Part shown: positions 34,450 to 45,407 of the stretch, in pieces
How positions within the stretch are numbered: position 1 is the stretch's first letter
Layout: every line of letters starts with the position of its first letter
Assembly (NCBI GenBank): GCA_026315105.1
Contig: CM048744.1
Coordinates: 344,437,668-344,501,667, forward strand
DNA: 64,000 nucleotides
Reading direction: 5' to 3'
Source of the DNA: Locusta migratoria
Lineage: Eukaryota > Arthropoda > Insecta > Orthoptera > Acrididae
The notes under the pieces: model-generated
What the model was told of the DNA's origin: nothing
The model's database searches: none
The model's input: the letters and a program-made list of their open reading frames with translations, nothing else
Translations under genes and position numbers: made by a program

Positions 34450-35060
34450 CATATTTCCCGAAAATATGTCAATAATTACATGAATTGTTGAAAATCCTTT
34501 TTTTATTCGTTCTGCGAGCCGTTAGACGTGAGATGGGGGCCCGCGCCCTGGGCGGCCTTTTAGTGACAGGAAGGCAGATTAGGTTAACGTCCTGTCGACA
34601 CCTGACGACATTACAGACGGTAGCCTTTTAGTAGTATCGACATCAAACACCGGTCAGTTGATACTTTCGGCCCGTGCGTGCGGTAGCGTGCTTAGAGGCG
34701 TCTCACTTAGCGGCAAACCTACTTAAGCAGGGAGCCGCCACTGCATCCCTGACAAGACTGCAGTGTGGCTTCTCGCTGGACGCTTCGCGCTGAATGCCTG
34801 CGACGCGACGGTGCGTGGCGCCTTTCTGTAACAGTGTTGCAAACTTTGTGACGCTGATGGGCCGTTACCGATAGCGGCAGTAACCCTCGTCATGGAGGCG
34901 TCTGGCAGTTGCGCGTCTCGCCACGGGATGGTCCACTCCTCAAGAGTTTCTTACTGCCTCTGTTTTGGTACCACACATTTGCTGTTTCTTGTCGTACTGA
35001 TTACTAGTCTTAGTCTCAATCTTTACTTTTTTTAATAATTGCTTTCGGTTTATAACATAC
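34450..35060. other. Unassigned, with a GC-rich stretch (34513-34935)
   Basis: GC-rich sequence (GGGGGCCCGCGCCCTGGGCG and similar) without a recognisable frame or repeat end. It is unlike the AT-rich DNA around it; an LTR-type or GC-rich repeat fragment is possible. Confidence 0.35.
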
Positions 35061-35340
35061 TAGCTGAAAACCCGGCAATGCCTGGATATTATTTTTTTCC
35101 GTACAATGTTTATCTACACTCCGATTTCCTTCTTTCTCTGTCTCTCTCTGTCTGCCAGTCTCGTCATCTGCATTCTCTCTTTCCATCTCCTACTCCCCCC
35201 CTCCGTTTGTCCATCTCCCCTTCCCCTTGCAGTGATTCCCTCGATTTTAAGTGTTATGACCATTGATCTGGACTTTTTTTTTCTTCGAGATTTGCAGGAC
35301 TGCTCGAAACTGTTAGGAGAAACTTCTTATTGTAACTAGC
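35061..35340 (+). repeat. Dispersed repeat fragment with pyrimidine-rich tract
   Basis: It begins CTAGCTGAAAACCCGGCAAT then GCCTGGATATT, passes through a CT-rich tract (35120-35235) and ends near TTCTTCGAGATTTGCAGGAC. The same start motif in variant form (CAGCTGAAAACCCAGAGTTG) and a CT-rich tract recur at 38195-38400. The family was not named. Confidence 0.5.
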
Positions 35341-35377
35341 AACTAAACGAGGGAATCCATACATATTTTCGTATATA

Positions 35378-36391
35378 CAGGGTGAATCACCTAACAATTA
35401 CACCGCAAATATTGCGAAAACGTAAAGTGCGACTGATGTGCGGTTTTCACAGAATGGATTGCTAGTCAAGGACTCGTATTTTTAGCCTGTAAACAGACTG
35501 TAAAAATACCTAGGAAGCGTACTTTTTAGGCAAACATACAATTTTTTCAAATTGAACAATGGTTTATGAATAAAGAACAGTCTAGAATGCAATAATTTAT
35601 TTCATTCAACTAGTTTCACTCTTATTTAGACCATCTTCAGGAATTTTGACTCCATCGATCACTGCTGAGCAGTGACGCACTGAAAGACTCCCAGCTACCT
35701 GCCAGCTCCACAACGTTGATGGAGTCAAAATTCCTGAAGATGTTCTCAATAAGACTGAAACTAGTTGAATGAAATAAATTATTGCATTCTAGACTGTTCT
35801 TTATTCATAAATTTAAAAGAGAGTGCTGTTGACCAAAACATAGTGAAACGAAAATGATTCCAAAAATATGTGATGGAACAATGGTTGTTTCTATCATGCA
35901 CTGGAATTTTTGACACTAGCTGTGTACAAAGAATTTTGAATGACATTTTGTCACGTTTAGTTTGGCAGCTAGAACCGTTCAAAGTTTCCGGGCCGAAGGT
36001 TGCGATAGCGTAGCTGACTGGCCGAGTGGCTAGCCGCTGGGGCACGGCCCACTGTCTCATGACCACCAGCCAGTCAGCTACGCTGTCGTAGTCTCCGCCC
36101 CCAAAACTTTGAATGGTTGTAGCTGCACAAACTAAACGGGATAAAAATGCCATTCAAAATTCTTTGTACACAGCTGGTGTCAAAAATTCCAGTGCATGAC
36201 ATAAACAACCATTGTTCCATTTGAAACATTGTACGTTTGCATAAAAATACACTTTCTAGGTATTGTTAGGATCTGTTTATTAGCTAACAATACGAGCCCC
36301 TGAGTACCAATCCATTCTGTGAAAACCGCACATAAATCGCACTTTCCGTTTCCGCAATATTTGCGGTGCAAGTGTCAGGTGATTGACCCTG
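35378..36391. mobile_element. CAGGGTGA foldback element, interrupted
   Basis: It begins CAGGGTGAATCACCTAACAA and ends CAGGTGATTGACCCTG, with TA on each side. The arms are about 310 bases (left 35378-35564 plus 35887-36010; right 36090-36391) and include CACCGCAAATATTGCG, GCGGTTTTCACAGAATGGAT, CACTGGAATTTTTGACAC and TAGCGTAGCTGACTGGC. The left arm is split by a 311-bp insertion. The short central loop is GC-rich. No ORF. Confidence 0.92.
35565..35875. mobile_element. Small hairpin element inserted in the larger one, 11-bp TSD
   Basis: Arms 35565-35660 and 35715-35808 pair almost perfectly (ATGAATAAAGAACAGTCTAG, TTCATTCAACTAGTTTCA, CAGGAATTTTGACTCCATC). An unpaired ~65-base extension follows on the right. 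The direct repeat GAACAATGGTT at 35554-35564 and 35876-35886 flanks it, and the uninterrupted right arm of the host element shows the empty site. Both arms carry CTGAAGATG...CTGAAACTAG. Confidence 0.93.
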
Positions 36392-36482
36392 TATATTTTT
36401 ATCACAAGCATTATGCTATAACACAATAATTATAAATTATTTCTACACTGCTTTAGAACTTTATTATTTCACTATAAGCTTA

Positions 36483-36504
36483 TTCCGGCCTTGACCATCT
36501 TCAG
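36483..36504 (-). repeat. Isolated fragment of the CTGAAGATGG module
   Basis: Minus strand CCTGAAGATGGTCAAGGCCG, flanked by sequence resembling the arms at 35600 (TTATTATTTCACTATAAGCT). The GAAACC half is lost. Confidence 0.5.
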
Positions 36505-36961
36505 GTGTTATTACTTATAATATTGTTGTCGTTTATTTGCTGTCCAATTGATTTTAAAAGCTGATGTTAAGCTTATCCATTGCTGCTTATCTGTATATGT
36601 GCAGCAGCACTGTTTATGTTAATCGACTTTTTATCTATTTTTGTAGTGGCAGCCAAGCATTGTATTACAAATTGCATTCACATAGGCATAGAACATAAGA
36701 AACAATACATAAGATTGCAGTTCGAGCTCATGATCTCATGTTATAAAAACAATTGCCGTTTCTGACATTTTATTTCTTTAATTTAATTTAATTTTATTTT
36801 TTTAGGAGTTTTTTCACCCTCCTCCTTGGATTCCACAGTACTAAGAGGTGGCGCTGCCAAAGTATAAACCCATGAAGGCTGCAGAAAGACAATGCCGTTC
36901 TGACACTCCAGATCACGCATGGCCTAGCACCTGCGATAGATAAATACCCCAATAACTAAAA

Positions 36962-37024
36962 ATAAGGCACCTCACTGCAGAGCGCGCGGTTGCTCGCCGT
37001 CGGAGGTTCGAGTCCTCTCTGGGG

Positions 37025-37069
<45 letters not shown>

Positions 37070-37178
37070 GTATGTTGTCCTTAGGTTAGTTTAACTTAGG
37101 TTAAGTAGTTTGTAAGCTACGGACTGATGACCACGCAGCTGGGCCCGATTGATTTGCAAACATTTGAACATTTTTTTG
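36962..37178 (+). mobile_element. 5'-truncated SINE with internal (TG)n
   Basis: Starts at GGCACCTCACTGCAGAGCG, lacking the A box. B box GGAGGTTCGAGTCCTC, then GGCATG runs into about 19 TG units (37027-37064), then TTGTCCTTAGGTTAGTTTAA, GACTGATGACCACGCAG and a T-rich tail. The short duplication AACTAAAA (36954-36961, 37179-37186) flanks it. Confidence 0.88.
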
Positions 37179-37186
37179 AACTAAAA

Positions 37187-38068
37187 CTAACAGTACGGAA
37201 TCTTTCGTTAAGCCTAAGGCCAGTAGTGGGCCACGGCAAATCTCCCGATTTTCACTGACACACCACACAATCTCCCACTGCCCCACTATGACCTATTTCT
37301 CCCCTTTCTAACTTCCTCTTCCTCCGTGTCGTTCAGTTCATAGCCTCCTCCGTCTGCATGTGAAAAATTACGTATTCCCACAAACTTACATCATATGTTA
37401 ATTTGAATGGAACAAAGAACCGTAAATTCTTAAAAATATTTTATTTTGTTACCAAGTTTGGTTTCACATTGAAGCTACAGTTTCCGTGCCCTGTTAAGTA
37501 CTGGGGTCGTTTTCCACCGATGTCATGGTTTCATACAATCTAGCCAGTCGTCTTTCATAGCAAGTGATGGAATTGTTTGAATCTACCAGTAGAATAGGTT
37601 ACTAGTATTGGGAAAGGATCTTCTGTTTTATTTTTGGGCGCTCAATATAGGTTCAATGTGAAGACGAAACTGGCAGCAAAATAAATTAAGTATAATAAAT
37701 TGAAATTGGTTTCATTCAGTTGTACAAGTCTTGACAAGCGGCAGACCATAATACATATTACGCTTCTTTCGTGAGTACCTGTGTCCCTTCCCCACCTGGA
37801 GACTGATAACCTTAGCAGTTTAGTCCCCCTATTCCAACCAAACAACCCAACCAATCCACATTAATAATGGTTTCGGCGAAACTGTGACGAACATTGTAAA
37901 AAGATACCCTCAACCCATAAACAATGCTGTCGCTTCTTGATTTTAAAAACATTCTCCATAAATACACACATGAGCCAAGCTTTCATGATAATCGATCAAA
38001 GCCTACTGTAAGATACTCTCCACCACGCACTGTATTAAATCTTATGCAGACAGCGTATTCTGCTTGTT
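37187..38068. other. Mostly unassigned; possible SINE tail at 37788-37860
   Basis: GACTGATAACCTTAGCAGTT then TAGTCCCCCTATTCCAACC and AACC repeats resemble a SINE tail with a tetranucleotide end, but no head is seen. The rest has no recognised feature. Confidence 0.35.
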
Positions 38069-38400
38069 TTGAAGGTCAAGTGGGTAAAATTTCATGAAGA
38101 TTGGAACAAAACTGTACACTTTTATGAAATACAAGCGCTCGCACACACACAAACACACACACACAAACACGGACACTCTACGAATAAAGACCAGCTGAAA
38201 ACCCAGAGTTGCCAAGGTATTTATTCTGTTCCCCTATCTCTTCATCCTCCCCCATCTCTATCTCCTTCTCTCCCCTCTCTCTGTTCATCTGCTCCTCTTC
38301 CCCTCTCTTGCGTCATCCCGCACCACCCCTCCCCCTCCCCCCATCCCTCTTTCGTTATTTCCTCTCTCAGTCCAGCTCCTCCTTCAACTTTTTAGAAAAA
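38069..38400 (+). repeat. Dispersed repeat fragment with CA and CT-rich tracts
   Basis: AATTTCATGAAGATTGGAAC then an ACACAC-rich tract (38140-38172), CAGCTGAAAACCCAGAGTTG and a pyrimidine-rich tract to about 38390. The first motif recurs near 41770 (AAAATGTCATCAAAATTGGA) and the second at 35063, so these are pieces of one family. Confidence 0.5.
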
Positions 38401-38461
38401 TTAATAGTATAAAATAACTTTCTTGGTGATGAAACAATGTCGAGTTTTACTTCAAGGTACC

Positions 38462-39775
38462 CTCTGCCAAATATCTACATTTACGTAAATACTCCGCAAT
38501 CCACCATAAGGTGCCTGCCGGAGGTTACACCTTTCCTATTCCACTCCCAAATAGAACGTGGGAAAAAAGAATGTTTATATGCCTCTATACGAGCCCTAAT
38601 TTCTCTTTGTGATCACTACACGAAATGTAAGTAGGCGGCAGCAAGATCTTTCTACACTCAGCTTCAAATTGCGGCACTTTAAATTTCCTTAACAGAATTT
38701 CTCGAAAAGAACGTCGTCTTTCCTCCAGCGATTTCCATTTGAGTTCCCGGAGCATTTCCGTAACACTCGAAACTACCAGTAACGAACTAGCTGCTCGCCT
38801 CTGAACTGCTTCAATGTCTTCCTTTAAACTGATCTGCTATTTGTCCCAAACACATGAGAAATACTCGAAACGTGGATGTACAATCTTTTTATACGCGGTC
38901 TCCTTTACAGATGAAGTACATCTTCCCAAAATTCTCCCAATAAACCGAAGTCGGCTGTCCGCCTTACAACTGTCCTTACTTGTTCGTTCCATTTCATATC
39001 GCTCTGCAATGTTACGCCTAGATATTTGAACGACGCGACAGCATCAAGAATCTCACTACTAATGCTGTATTCGAACATTATGGGATTGTTTTTCCTACTC
39101 ATGCGCATCACCTTAGATTTCTCTACAATTAGAGCTAGCTGCCATTCTTCGCACCAACTAGAAATTTTGTCTAAGTCATCCTCTATGCTATTACAGTCAG
39201 TTAAAGACGACACCCACCCATACACCACAGCATCATCAGCAAACAGCCGCAAATTAAAAGCTACTATGTCCATCAGATCATTTATATAGATAGAAAATAA
39301 TAGCGGTCCTATCACACTTCCCTGGGGCACGCCTGACGATACACTCGCCTCTGACGAACACTCGCCGCTGAGAACAACGTACTGCGTTTTATTACTTAGG
39401 AAGTCTTCCAGCCAGTCACAAGTCTGTGAACCTATTCCATAAGCTCGTATCTTCGTTAACAGTTTGCAGTGCGGCACCGCGTCAAATGCTTTTTTGAAAT
39501 CGAAAGAAACAATCTGCTTTTGTCCTTCACCCATGGCTACCAAGATGTTATGTGACAAAAGGACAAGCTGAGTTTCAAACGAACCATGTTTCCTCAACAC
39601 CTGCTGATTCATAGAAATAAGTATCCGTCTCAAGGAAATTTACTGTATTCGTGCTGAGAATATGCTCCAAAATTCTACAGGAAACTGATCTCTGAGATAT
39701 TGACCTGTAATTGTGTGTGTCAGTTCTGAGCTTTTTTCCATTCACGAGGAATAGTGACTTGATACGAAGAGATAA
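38462..39775 (-). pseudogene. CR1/Jockey-type LINE, 5'-truncated, long RT frame
   Basis: The 242-codon minus frame (39633-38905) shows SFDFKKAFDAVPHCKLLTKI (motif A), SSGVPQGSVIGPLLFSIYIN then DL (motif B), LRLFADDAVVYGW (motif C with an intact FADD at about 39230-39245), ISSWCEEWQLALIVEKSKVM and FKYLGVTL. Downstream, the 3' untranslated end reaches ACTCCGCAATCCACCATAAG-type sequence and ACATTTACGTAAATACTCC (reverse strand) near 38462, typical of this locust LINE family as I remember it. Upstream RT and endonuclease regions are missing. Confidence 0.9.
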
Positions 39776-41535
39776 GTTCAACATTAACAAGAGTAAAACG
39801 AGGATAATGGAATGAAGTGTCAGAAAATAAAGCGATGCTGAAGGAATTAGATTTGGTAATGAGACGATAAAAGTGGTAGATGGGATTAGTTATTTAGGTA
39901 GCAAGATAACTTCTGATAGCCGAAGTAAAGAAGATATAAATTGCAGAATAGCTATGAGAAGAAAAGCATTTATGAACGAAATTTGTTGACATCAAATATT
40001 ACACTCCTGACCATTAAAATTGCTACACCACGAAGATGACGTGCTACAGACGCGAAATTTAACTGACAGGAAGAAGATGCTGTGATATGCAAAGATTAGC
40101 TTCTCAGAGCATTCACCCAAGGTTGGCGCCGATGGCGACACCTACAATGTGCTGATATGACGAAAGTTTCCAACCGATTTCTCATACAAAAACAGCAGTT
40201 GACCGGCGTTGCCTGGTGAAACGTTGTTGTGAGACTCGTGTAAGGAGTACCATCATATTTCCGACTTTGACAAAGGTCGGATTGTAGCCTATCGCGATTG
40301 CTGTTTATCGTATCGCGACATTGCTGCTCGCGTTGGTCGCGATCCAATGAATGTTAGCAGAACATGGAACCGGTGGGTTCAGGAGGGCAATACGGAACGC
40401 CGTGCTGGATCCATACGGCCTGGTATCACTAGCAGTCGAAATAACGGGCATCTTATCCGTATGGCTGTAACGGATCGTGCAGACACGTCTCGATCCCTGA
40501 GTTAATAGATTGGGACATTTGCAAGACAACCATCTGCACGAATATTTCGACGACGTTAGCACCTGGCAGCATGGACTATCAGGTCGGAGACCATGCCTGC
40601 GGTTACCCTTGACGATGCATCACAGACAGGAGCGCCTGCGATGGTGTACGCAACGACGAACCTGGATGCACGAAAGGCAAAACGTCATTTTTTCGGATGA
40701 ATCCAGCTTCTGTTTACAGCATCCGTGTTTGCGACATCGCGGTGAACGCACATTGGAAGCGTGTATTCGTCATCGACATATTGCCGTATCACCCGGCGTC
40801 ATGGTATGGGGTGCCGTTGGCTGCACGTCTCGGTGTCCTCTTGTTCGCATCGACGGTTCTTTGAACATTGGCCGTTACGTTTCAGATGTGTTACGACCCT
40901 TGGCTCTACCTTTCTTTCGATCCCTGCGAAACCCTACATTTCAGCATGAGAATGCACGTCCTAATGTTTCAGGTCTTGTACGGACCTTTCTGGATACGGA
41001 AAATGTTCGACTGCTGCCCTGGCCAGCACATTCTTCAGATCTCTCACCAATTGAAAACGTCTGGTTAATGGTGGCCGAGCAAGTGGCTCGTCACAATACG
41101 CCCGTCACTACTCTTGATGAATTGTAGTATCGTGTTGAAGCTGCATGGGCATCTGTAAGTTACGACAAAAAAGATAATAGAAGCTTACGAACTGTGGTGC
41201 TACAGACAAATGATGAAGATTAGATGGATAGGCCACGTAACTGATGAGGAGGTGCTCAACAGAATTGGGGAGAAAAGTAATTTGTTGCATATCCTAAGAG
41301 AAGGAGTAAGTTTGTGGGAGACATTCTGAGACATCAAGGAATCGTGAACTTAGTATTAGAAGGATGTGTATGGGATAAAAATCGTAGAGGGAGAGCGGGG
41401 GACGAATACAGTAAGCAGATTCAAAAGGATGTAACCTACTGTTCGTATTCTGAGGTAAAGAGGCTTGCACAGGGACGGGTAGCGTGGAGAGCTGCACCAA
41501 ACTATTCTGTGGACTGAAGACGACAACAAAAAACA
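39776..41535 (+). pseudogene. RTE-like LINE family 2 copy, interrupted by Tc1
   Basis: Sequence 39776-39999 (AACAAGAGTAAAACGAGGAT, GGTAGCAAGATAACTTCTGA, GAAAAGCATTTATGAACG) and 41161-41535 (GATAATAGAAGCTTACGAAC, GGTGCTCAACAGAATTGGG, GGAGACATTCTGAGACATCA, AAAAATCGTAGAGGGAG) match the LINE at 59785-61300 in the same order. The 3' end CTGTGGACTGAAGACGACAA with a CAA-type tail is the same. About 100 bases of the LINE are missing at the right junction with the nested Tc1. Confidence 0.88.
40002..41160 (+). pseudogene. Tc1-like transposon copy 2, nested in a LINE
   Basis: CACTCCTGACCATTAAAATT follows TA (40000-40001) in the LINE sequence ATCAAATAT. Helix-turn-helix sequence near 40250-40400 is frame-broken. 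The 205-codon frame 40510-41127 carries the DDE half: RQNVIFSDESSFCLQHPCLR, IAVSPGVMVWGAVGCTSRCP, FQHENARPNVSGLVRTFLDT, LLPWPAHSSDLSPIENVWLM, so the first two acidic residues and the SSDLSPIENVW block with its catalytic Glu are visible. The 3' TIR is absent; the copy ends with a deletion into the LINE. Confidence 0.9.
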
Positions 41536-41890
41536 ACCTCATAAACTGTGTCTCGTCGATGGTTTTCTTCCCCTACAGATCATGGTAAGTGATATGTGCA
41601 TCAACTTTGGTTGAAATCGGCCCAGTCATTTAGGAGATGTGGAACATTGCCACGCGATACAGCAGTTTTTACTACATTTCATTGTTTATAACGATATATC
41701 TCCTGAACTACGTGTTGTACGTAATCTTCAAACCCACAGTCGCTTTCTTCTTTGAAGGTGAAGTGTAGAAAATGTCATCAAAATTGGAACAAAACCGTAG
41801 TTTTGTATGAAACATAAAGACAAAAGCAAGAAAACGAACAGACGGAAACTCTGTTATATAAAAAGAAAAAAGTAAACAGTTCTTACATGA
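41536..41890 (+). repeat. Dispersed repeat fragment (3' portion)
   Basis: CAACTTTGGTTGAAATCGGC then CCAGTCATTTAGGAGATGTG, ATATATCTCCTGAACTACGT, AATTGGAACAAAACCGTAG and CTCTGTTATATAAAAAG. Such wording recurs in arthropod dispersed repeats and pairs with the pieces at 35061 and 38069. Confidence 0.45.
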
Positions 41891-41893
41891 TAC

Positions 41894-42120
41894 AGGGTGA
41901 TCCATTTACGAAGTGAGTGCACTTCAGTTCTCAAGGTGTTCTAATGGCGGAATTCAACCATGCAACTGCTATATTCGATAAAGGTTTACTCATTCGGCTG
42001 GTAACAACTGAGAAAAATGTAGAACGCGAAAAGCGACGGTAAGCTTGGCATCTGGATTCAACGTTACATCGCTTCCACCTAGACACCCCTGTAGCTCAGT
42101 AATTTTTTACTGAACGCACT
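41894..42120 (+). repeat. Possible solo end of a CAGGGTGA-type element
   Basis: CAGGGTGATCCATTTACGAA after TA resembles the terminus of the element at 35378, but the sequence diverges within about 12 bases and no partner end was found. Confidence 0.35.
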
Positions 42121-42330
42121 AAACTAGCTTTTTTTTCTTTTTGTTTCAGCTCGACGCCGGGAAGATCCACCAATGTAGAAAAGAAAGCTTAGAATGGCCC
42201 TAGAACATAGTTTAGCGGGACGAATTTCCATAAAGTTCCACAGTTTGGTTGGTATGTACACTTTAATAGGTCCTTCGACAGTTGGCGCGGAATGCCTAAC
42301 CATGTCATACCCTGAGCTCAAATCAAATGT

Positions 42331-42498
42331 TTGTTCAGTTAAATGACCGAACTGCTGAGCTCACCGGTCCCTAGACTTACAAACTAAACTAAGCTAACCT
42401 AGAGACAACAAACACACTCGAAGCACCGACGGGAGCTGCGGCGCCAGCCTTAACGTCGCGCTCCAGACCGGTCAGCCATTCCCGCGCGGCTTGCCCTG
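42331..42498 (-). mobile_element. SINE, diverged, minus strand
   Basis: Minus strand: GCGCGGGAATGGCTGACCGG (A box region), GCGCCGCAGCTCCCGTCGG, GTGCTTCGAGTG (damaged B box), TTTGTAAGTCTAGGGACCGG, TGAGCTCAGCAGTTCGGTCA. About 170 bases. Confidence 0.7.
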
Positions 42499-42499
42499 A

Positions 42500-43104
42500 G
42501 CTTACCGTAAGTAGATATCCCTCGGCAGTAATAATTAGCTGACAACCGTGTGTACACATTGCCAAACACTCATCGAATTTCGTCTGCCCGCTATTTCCCA
42601 AGTTGAATCATTCGGAAAAACAATAAATAAATTAAAAAATAACTTAAACTTGAACCTGCTATGTCTTTCCATTAGGCCTACTAAACTCAGAAATAGCATG
42701 ACTGATATGCAAATTTTTCTTTGTTCGCTTCAAATTATGGAAAAAAGCCAAATAAACAGCTGAAAAATTAAAAAAAAAATTAATCTGGTAATTTTGTATG
42801 GGCATCGCCACTTAGGACTAGCTTCGTATTTTATGCGCTACCATACTGTTCATCTGACTGCTACAAAAATTTGCAGACTTTACTTTGAAAGCAAGGCGAA
42901 CGGTACTGTATGCATCATTATCACTAAAATAAAGTCCCATGCCGTCATTACGATCTTGGTGAAAATTTGCACACCTGGGCTTTAAAACAAGAGGAAGACA
43001 TAACATTTCAAACGTGCATGGCGGAGTGTGCCTTACTCAAGACTTCCACACGTTTGAACGGCCATCCTGAAATTTTTCAGATATATGTAATTTTTCATAT
43101 ACAA
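42500..43104. other. No recognised feature
   Basis: AT-rich; opposed short frames near 42794-43006 mirror each other. Confidence 0.4.
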
Positions 43105-43297
43105 GTAAGGAAGGAAGCTTAGAGTTTAACGTCTCGTCAACAGCTGAATCATTAGAGGCGGAGTTCGTGCTCGGATTGTTTTGGTAAGGATGGGGAAGGA
43201 AACCATCCCGAAATTTCACTAAAATGATTTAGGGAAATTACGAAAAACCTAAATCTGAATGGTTAAAGGTAGATTTGAACCATCATCCTCTCGAGGA
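43105..43297 (-). mobile_element. SINE of the third tRNA-derived family, minus strand
   Basis: AAGGAAGGAAGCTTAGAGTT then AACGTCTCGTCAACAGCTGA, GGATGGGGAAGGAAACCATC, GATTTAGGGAAATTACG and AACCTAAATCTGAATGG, with the head (AGATTTGAACCATCATCC) degraded at the right. It is the reverse complement of the family seen at 18297-18480 and extends further into the body. Confidence 0.78.
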
Positions 43298-43345
43298 GGA
43301 GGAGGAGGAGGTGGTGGTAGGGGTACATAGAGGAGGAGGAGATCG
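43294..43345. repeat. GGA-rich microsatellite
   Basis: Repeated GAG/GGT units with interruptions. Confidence 0.85.
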
Positions 43346-43380
43346 ACAAAGGAGGGAGGAGTATACGGAATAACAGAATG

Positions 43381-44553
43381 TCTATATGTAAAAGGCAGTG
43401 ACGAGTTTGACTGCCTGACTGACCCATCATCGCCCGGCCCCCGACGATAGAAACTATAAATTTGCGGAAGGTTAAGATCCTACAATGTAGGCGTCGCTTA
43501 AGAAGCGATTTTTCGATATTCCATCACTAAGGGGTGAAAGATTTTTTTAAATATACGTTGCTACTTAGGCAATTATGAAGTTATAAGTACAAAAATTCGA
43601 TTTTGGATTTTTGTTTAGAATTTAAGAAATCTGTGTTTTGGTATTTTTGATTTTCAACCATTAATGGGGTGAAATAGGGGATGAAAAAATTGGTTTTTGA
43701 AAATGCGTTGCTATTGACGCAATTTTGAAGTTTGAACTGCGAAAACTAGAATTTGGATTCGTTGTTAGAATTTTAAAAGAAGTGTATTTTGGTATTTTTG
43801 GAAATTCATCGACTGCAGGGGTGCAGTAGGGCGGCATGAAAACGTACTTTTTGAAAACACATTGCTACTCAGACAATTTTGAAAATAAAACCACGAATTT
43901 TGGTATTTTATTGTTATTTGGGATTAAAAAATACGTGTTTTCCTATTTTTGGACTTTCAAGCTGTAAGGGGATGAAGGGTTCTTTTTTTAATTTATGTTA
44001 CTATTAAAACAATTTATAAGCCAAAACTAAGAAAATTGGTATTTAGATTCGTCGATTGAATTAGAAAGATACGTGTTTCGGTATTTTTTCCGAAGACAGC
44101 CAGTAATGGAGTCGAAATAAGAGATGAAAAGTGTTTTGAAAATATGTAGCTATTAAGCCAATTTTAAAGCCGGAACTACAAAAATTGGTATTTACATCCT
44201 TCGTTGGAATTAAAAAGTTAGTTCCGGTAATTTTGGAAATTCAGCAAATGAGGGTCTGAAATAAGTGATAAAATGTTTCTTGAAAATATGTAGCTATTCA
44301 GCAAGTTTCTCAAGACAGAACTACAAGAATTGGTGTTTGGATTCCTTGTTGGAATTAAAAAGATACCTGTTTCGTTATATCTGGAAATTCGGTCATTAAG
44401 GGGGTGAAAGGTTTTTTTGAAAGTACTTTGCTATTAAGCATATTCTGTTATGATAGCATTTCAGCTAAATCTATGGAAATTTTACATTAAGAAGAAGAAA
44501 CAACAGTGCTGGCTTTGCAGATTACACGTGCGGAGCAGCGGGCAACAAGCTAG
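43381..44553 (+). mobile_element. Helitron-like element built from internal tandem repeats
   Basis: It starts TCTATATGTAAAAGGCAGTG and ends GTGCGGAGCAGCGGGCAACA then AGCTAG followed by T. The interior from about 43520 to 44440 consists of roughly seven diverged units of 120-150 bases, each with a short block like TTAAGGGGGTGAAA, then TTGAAAATATGTTGCTATT, AAGCCAATTTT, ACTACAAAAATTGGTATTTG, TTGGAATTAAAAAGATACG and TTTCGGTATTTTTGGAAAT. The base before the start is G where A is expected, so the left end is slightly uncertain. Confidence 0.75.
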
Positions 44554-45405
44554 TATTACCTAGAATAAGTAACCCAACAACGCAGGGGTTACAGCTAATT
44601 CAGAAAGGCCTCAGAGAACAAAGCGAACGGTCATAAATAGGCACAGAAATGGGGTGAACTGATGGGCAGCAAGAGTAAGAGAAGGGGGTTGCGTATGTTG
44701 CGAAGGGGCGATTCAGTTGCCCCTAACGATCTCATTTGACGCAACCACGCTATGCACCATACTACATTGTTTTAAACATGCTTGTCTTACGAGAAAATTA
44801 CATTACAAACTTCAACATTTCGGGGTTTCATACATCATTTACTTAAATTTAAGCATTAATTTGCCACAACTATTCACTAGGTTCGACTCAAGATACTTAT
44901 CAAGGTAGACAGACGTGGAGAAATATTTTAAGGGTTTAATGTTTTGGGAAGGGGCTATACCAAATGTGCTAGGAAACGTTTCCAAAATGGGTTTACTGAA
45001 CACAATCAATGCGGATTTGTTCCCCTTACTTCTGTTCCGAATGTTCCCGTCCTGCTAAGAAATTGACTCTGTCTTAAGGCCAAAAACAAAAAACGAATGG
45101 GATATGTCACATTCATTGAGTTACAACCTAAACAGACAAATAATCAGTCGAATCCTCGACCCATATTCCAAAGTAGCATCTCACACGCAAGACGTCTGTC
45201 TGCATAGATCAACCGCGATACAGTTCTATACAGCAAATGAGTGCAGTTTACATTGAAGTAAATAATGTATTCAATACCGAACTCACAGAGTATGAAGCTT
45301 GATTCCGTAAAACGATATCGCTATCTCAATAGCCCTGTATATCTTCTTCTGGATATACCTTGCAGTTTTTTGATTTCAGAATCTTTGTGCCAACACTACG
45401 CAATC
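44554..45405. other. No recognised feature
   Basis: No repeat ends or frames with motifs; the 63-codon frame at 44717 is not supported. Confidence 0.4.
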
Positions 45406-45407
45406 TA

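Noticed and set aside
38205..38400. Proline/serine-rich protein
   Set aside because: Translation of a pyrimidine-rich repeat tract.
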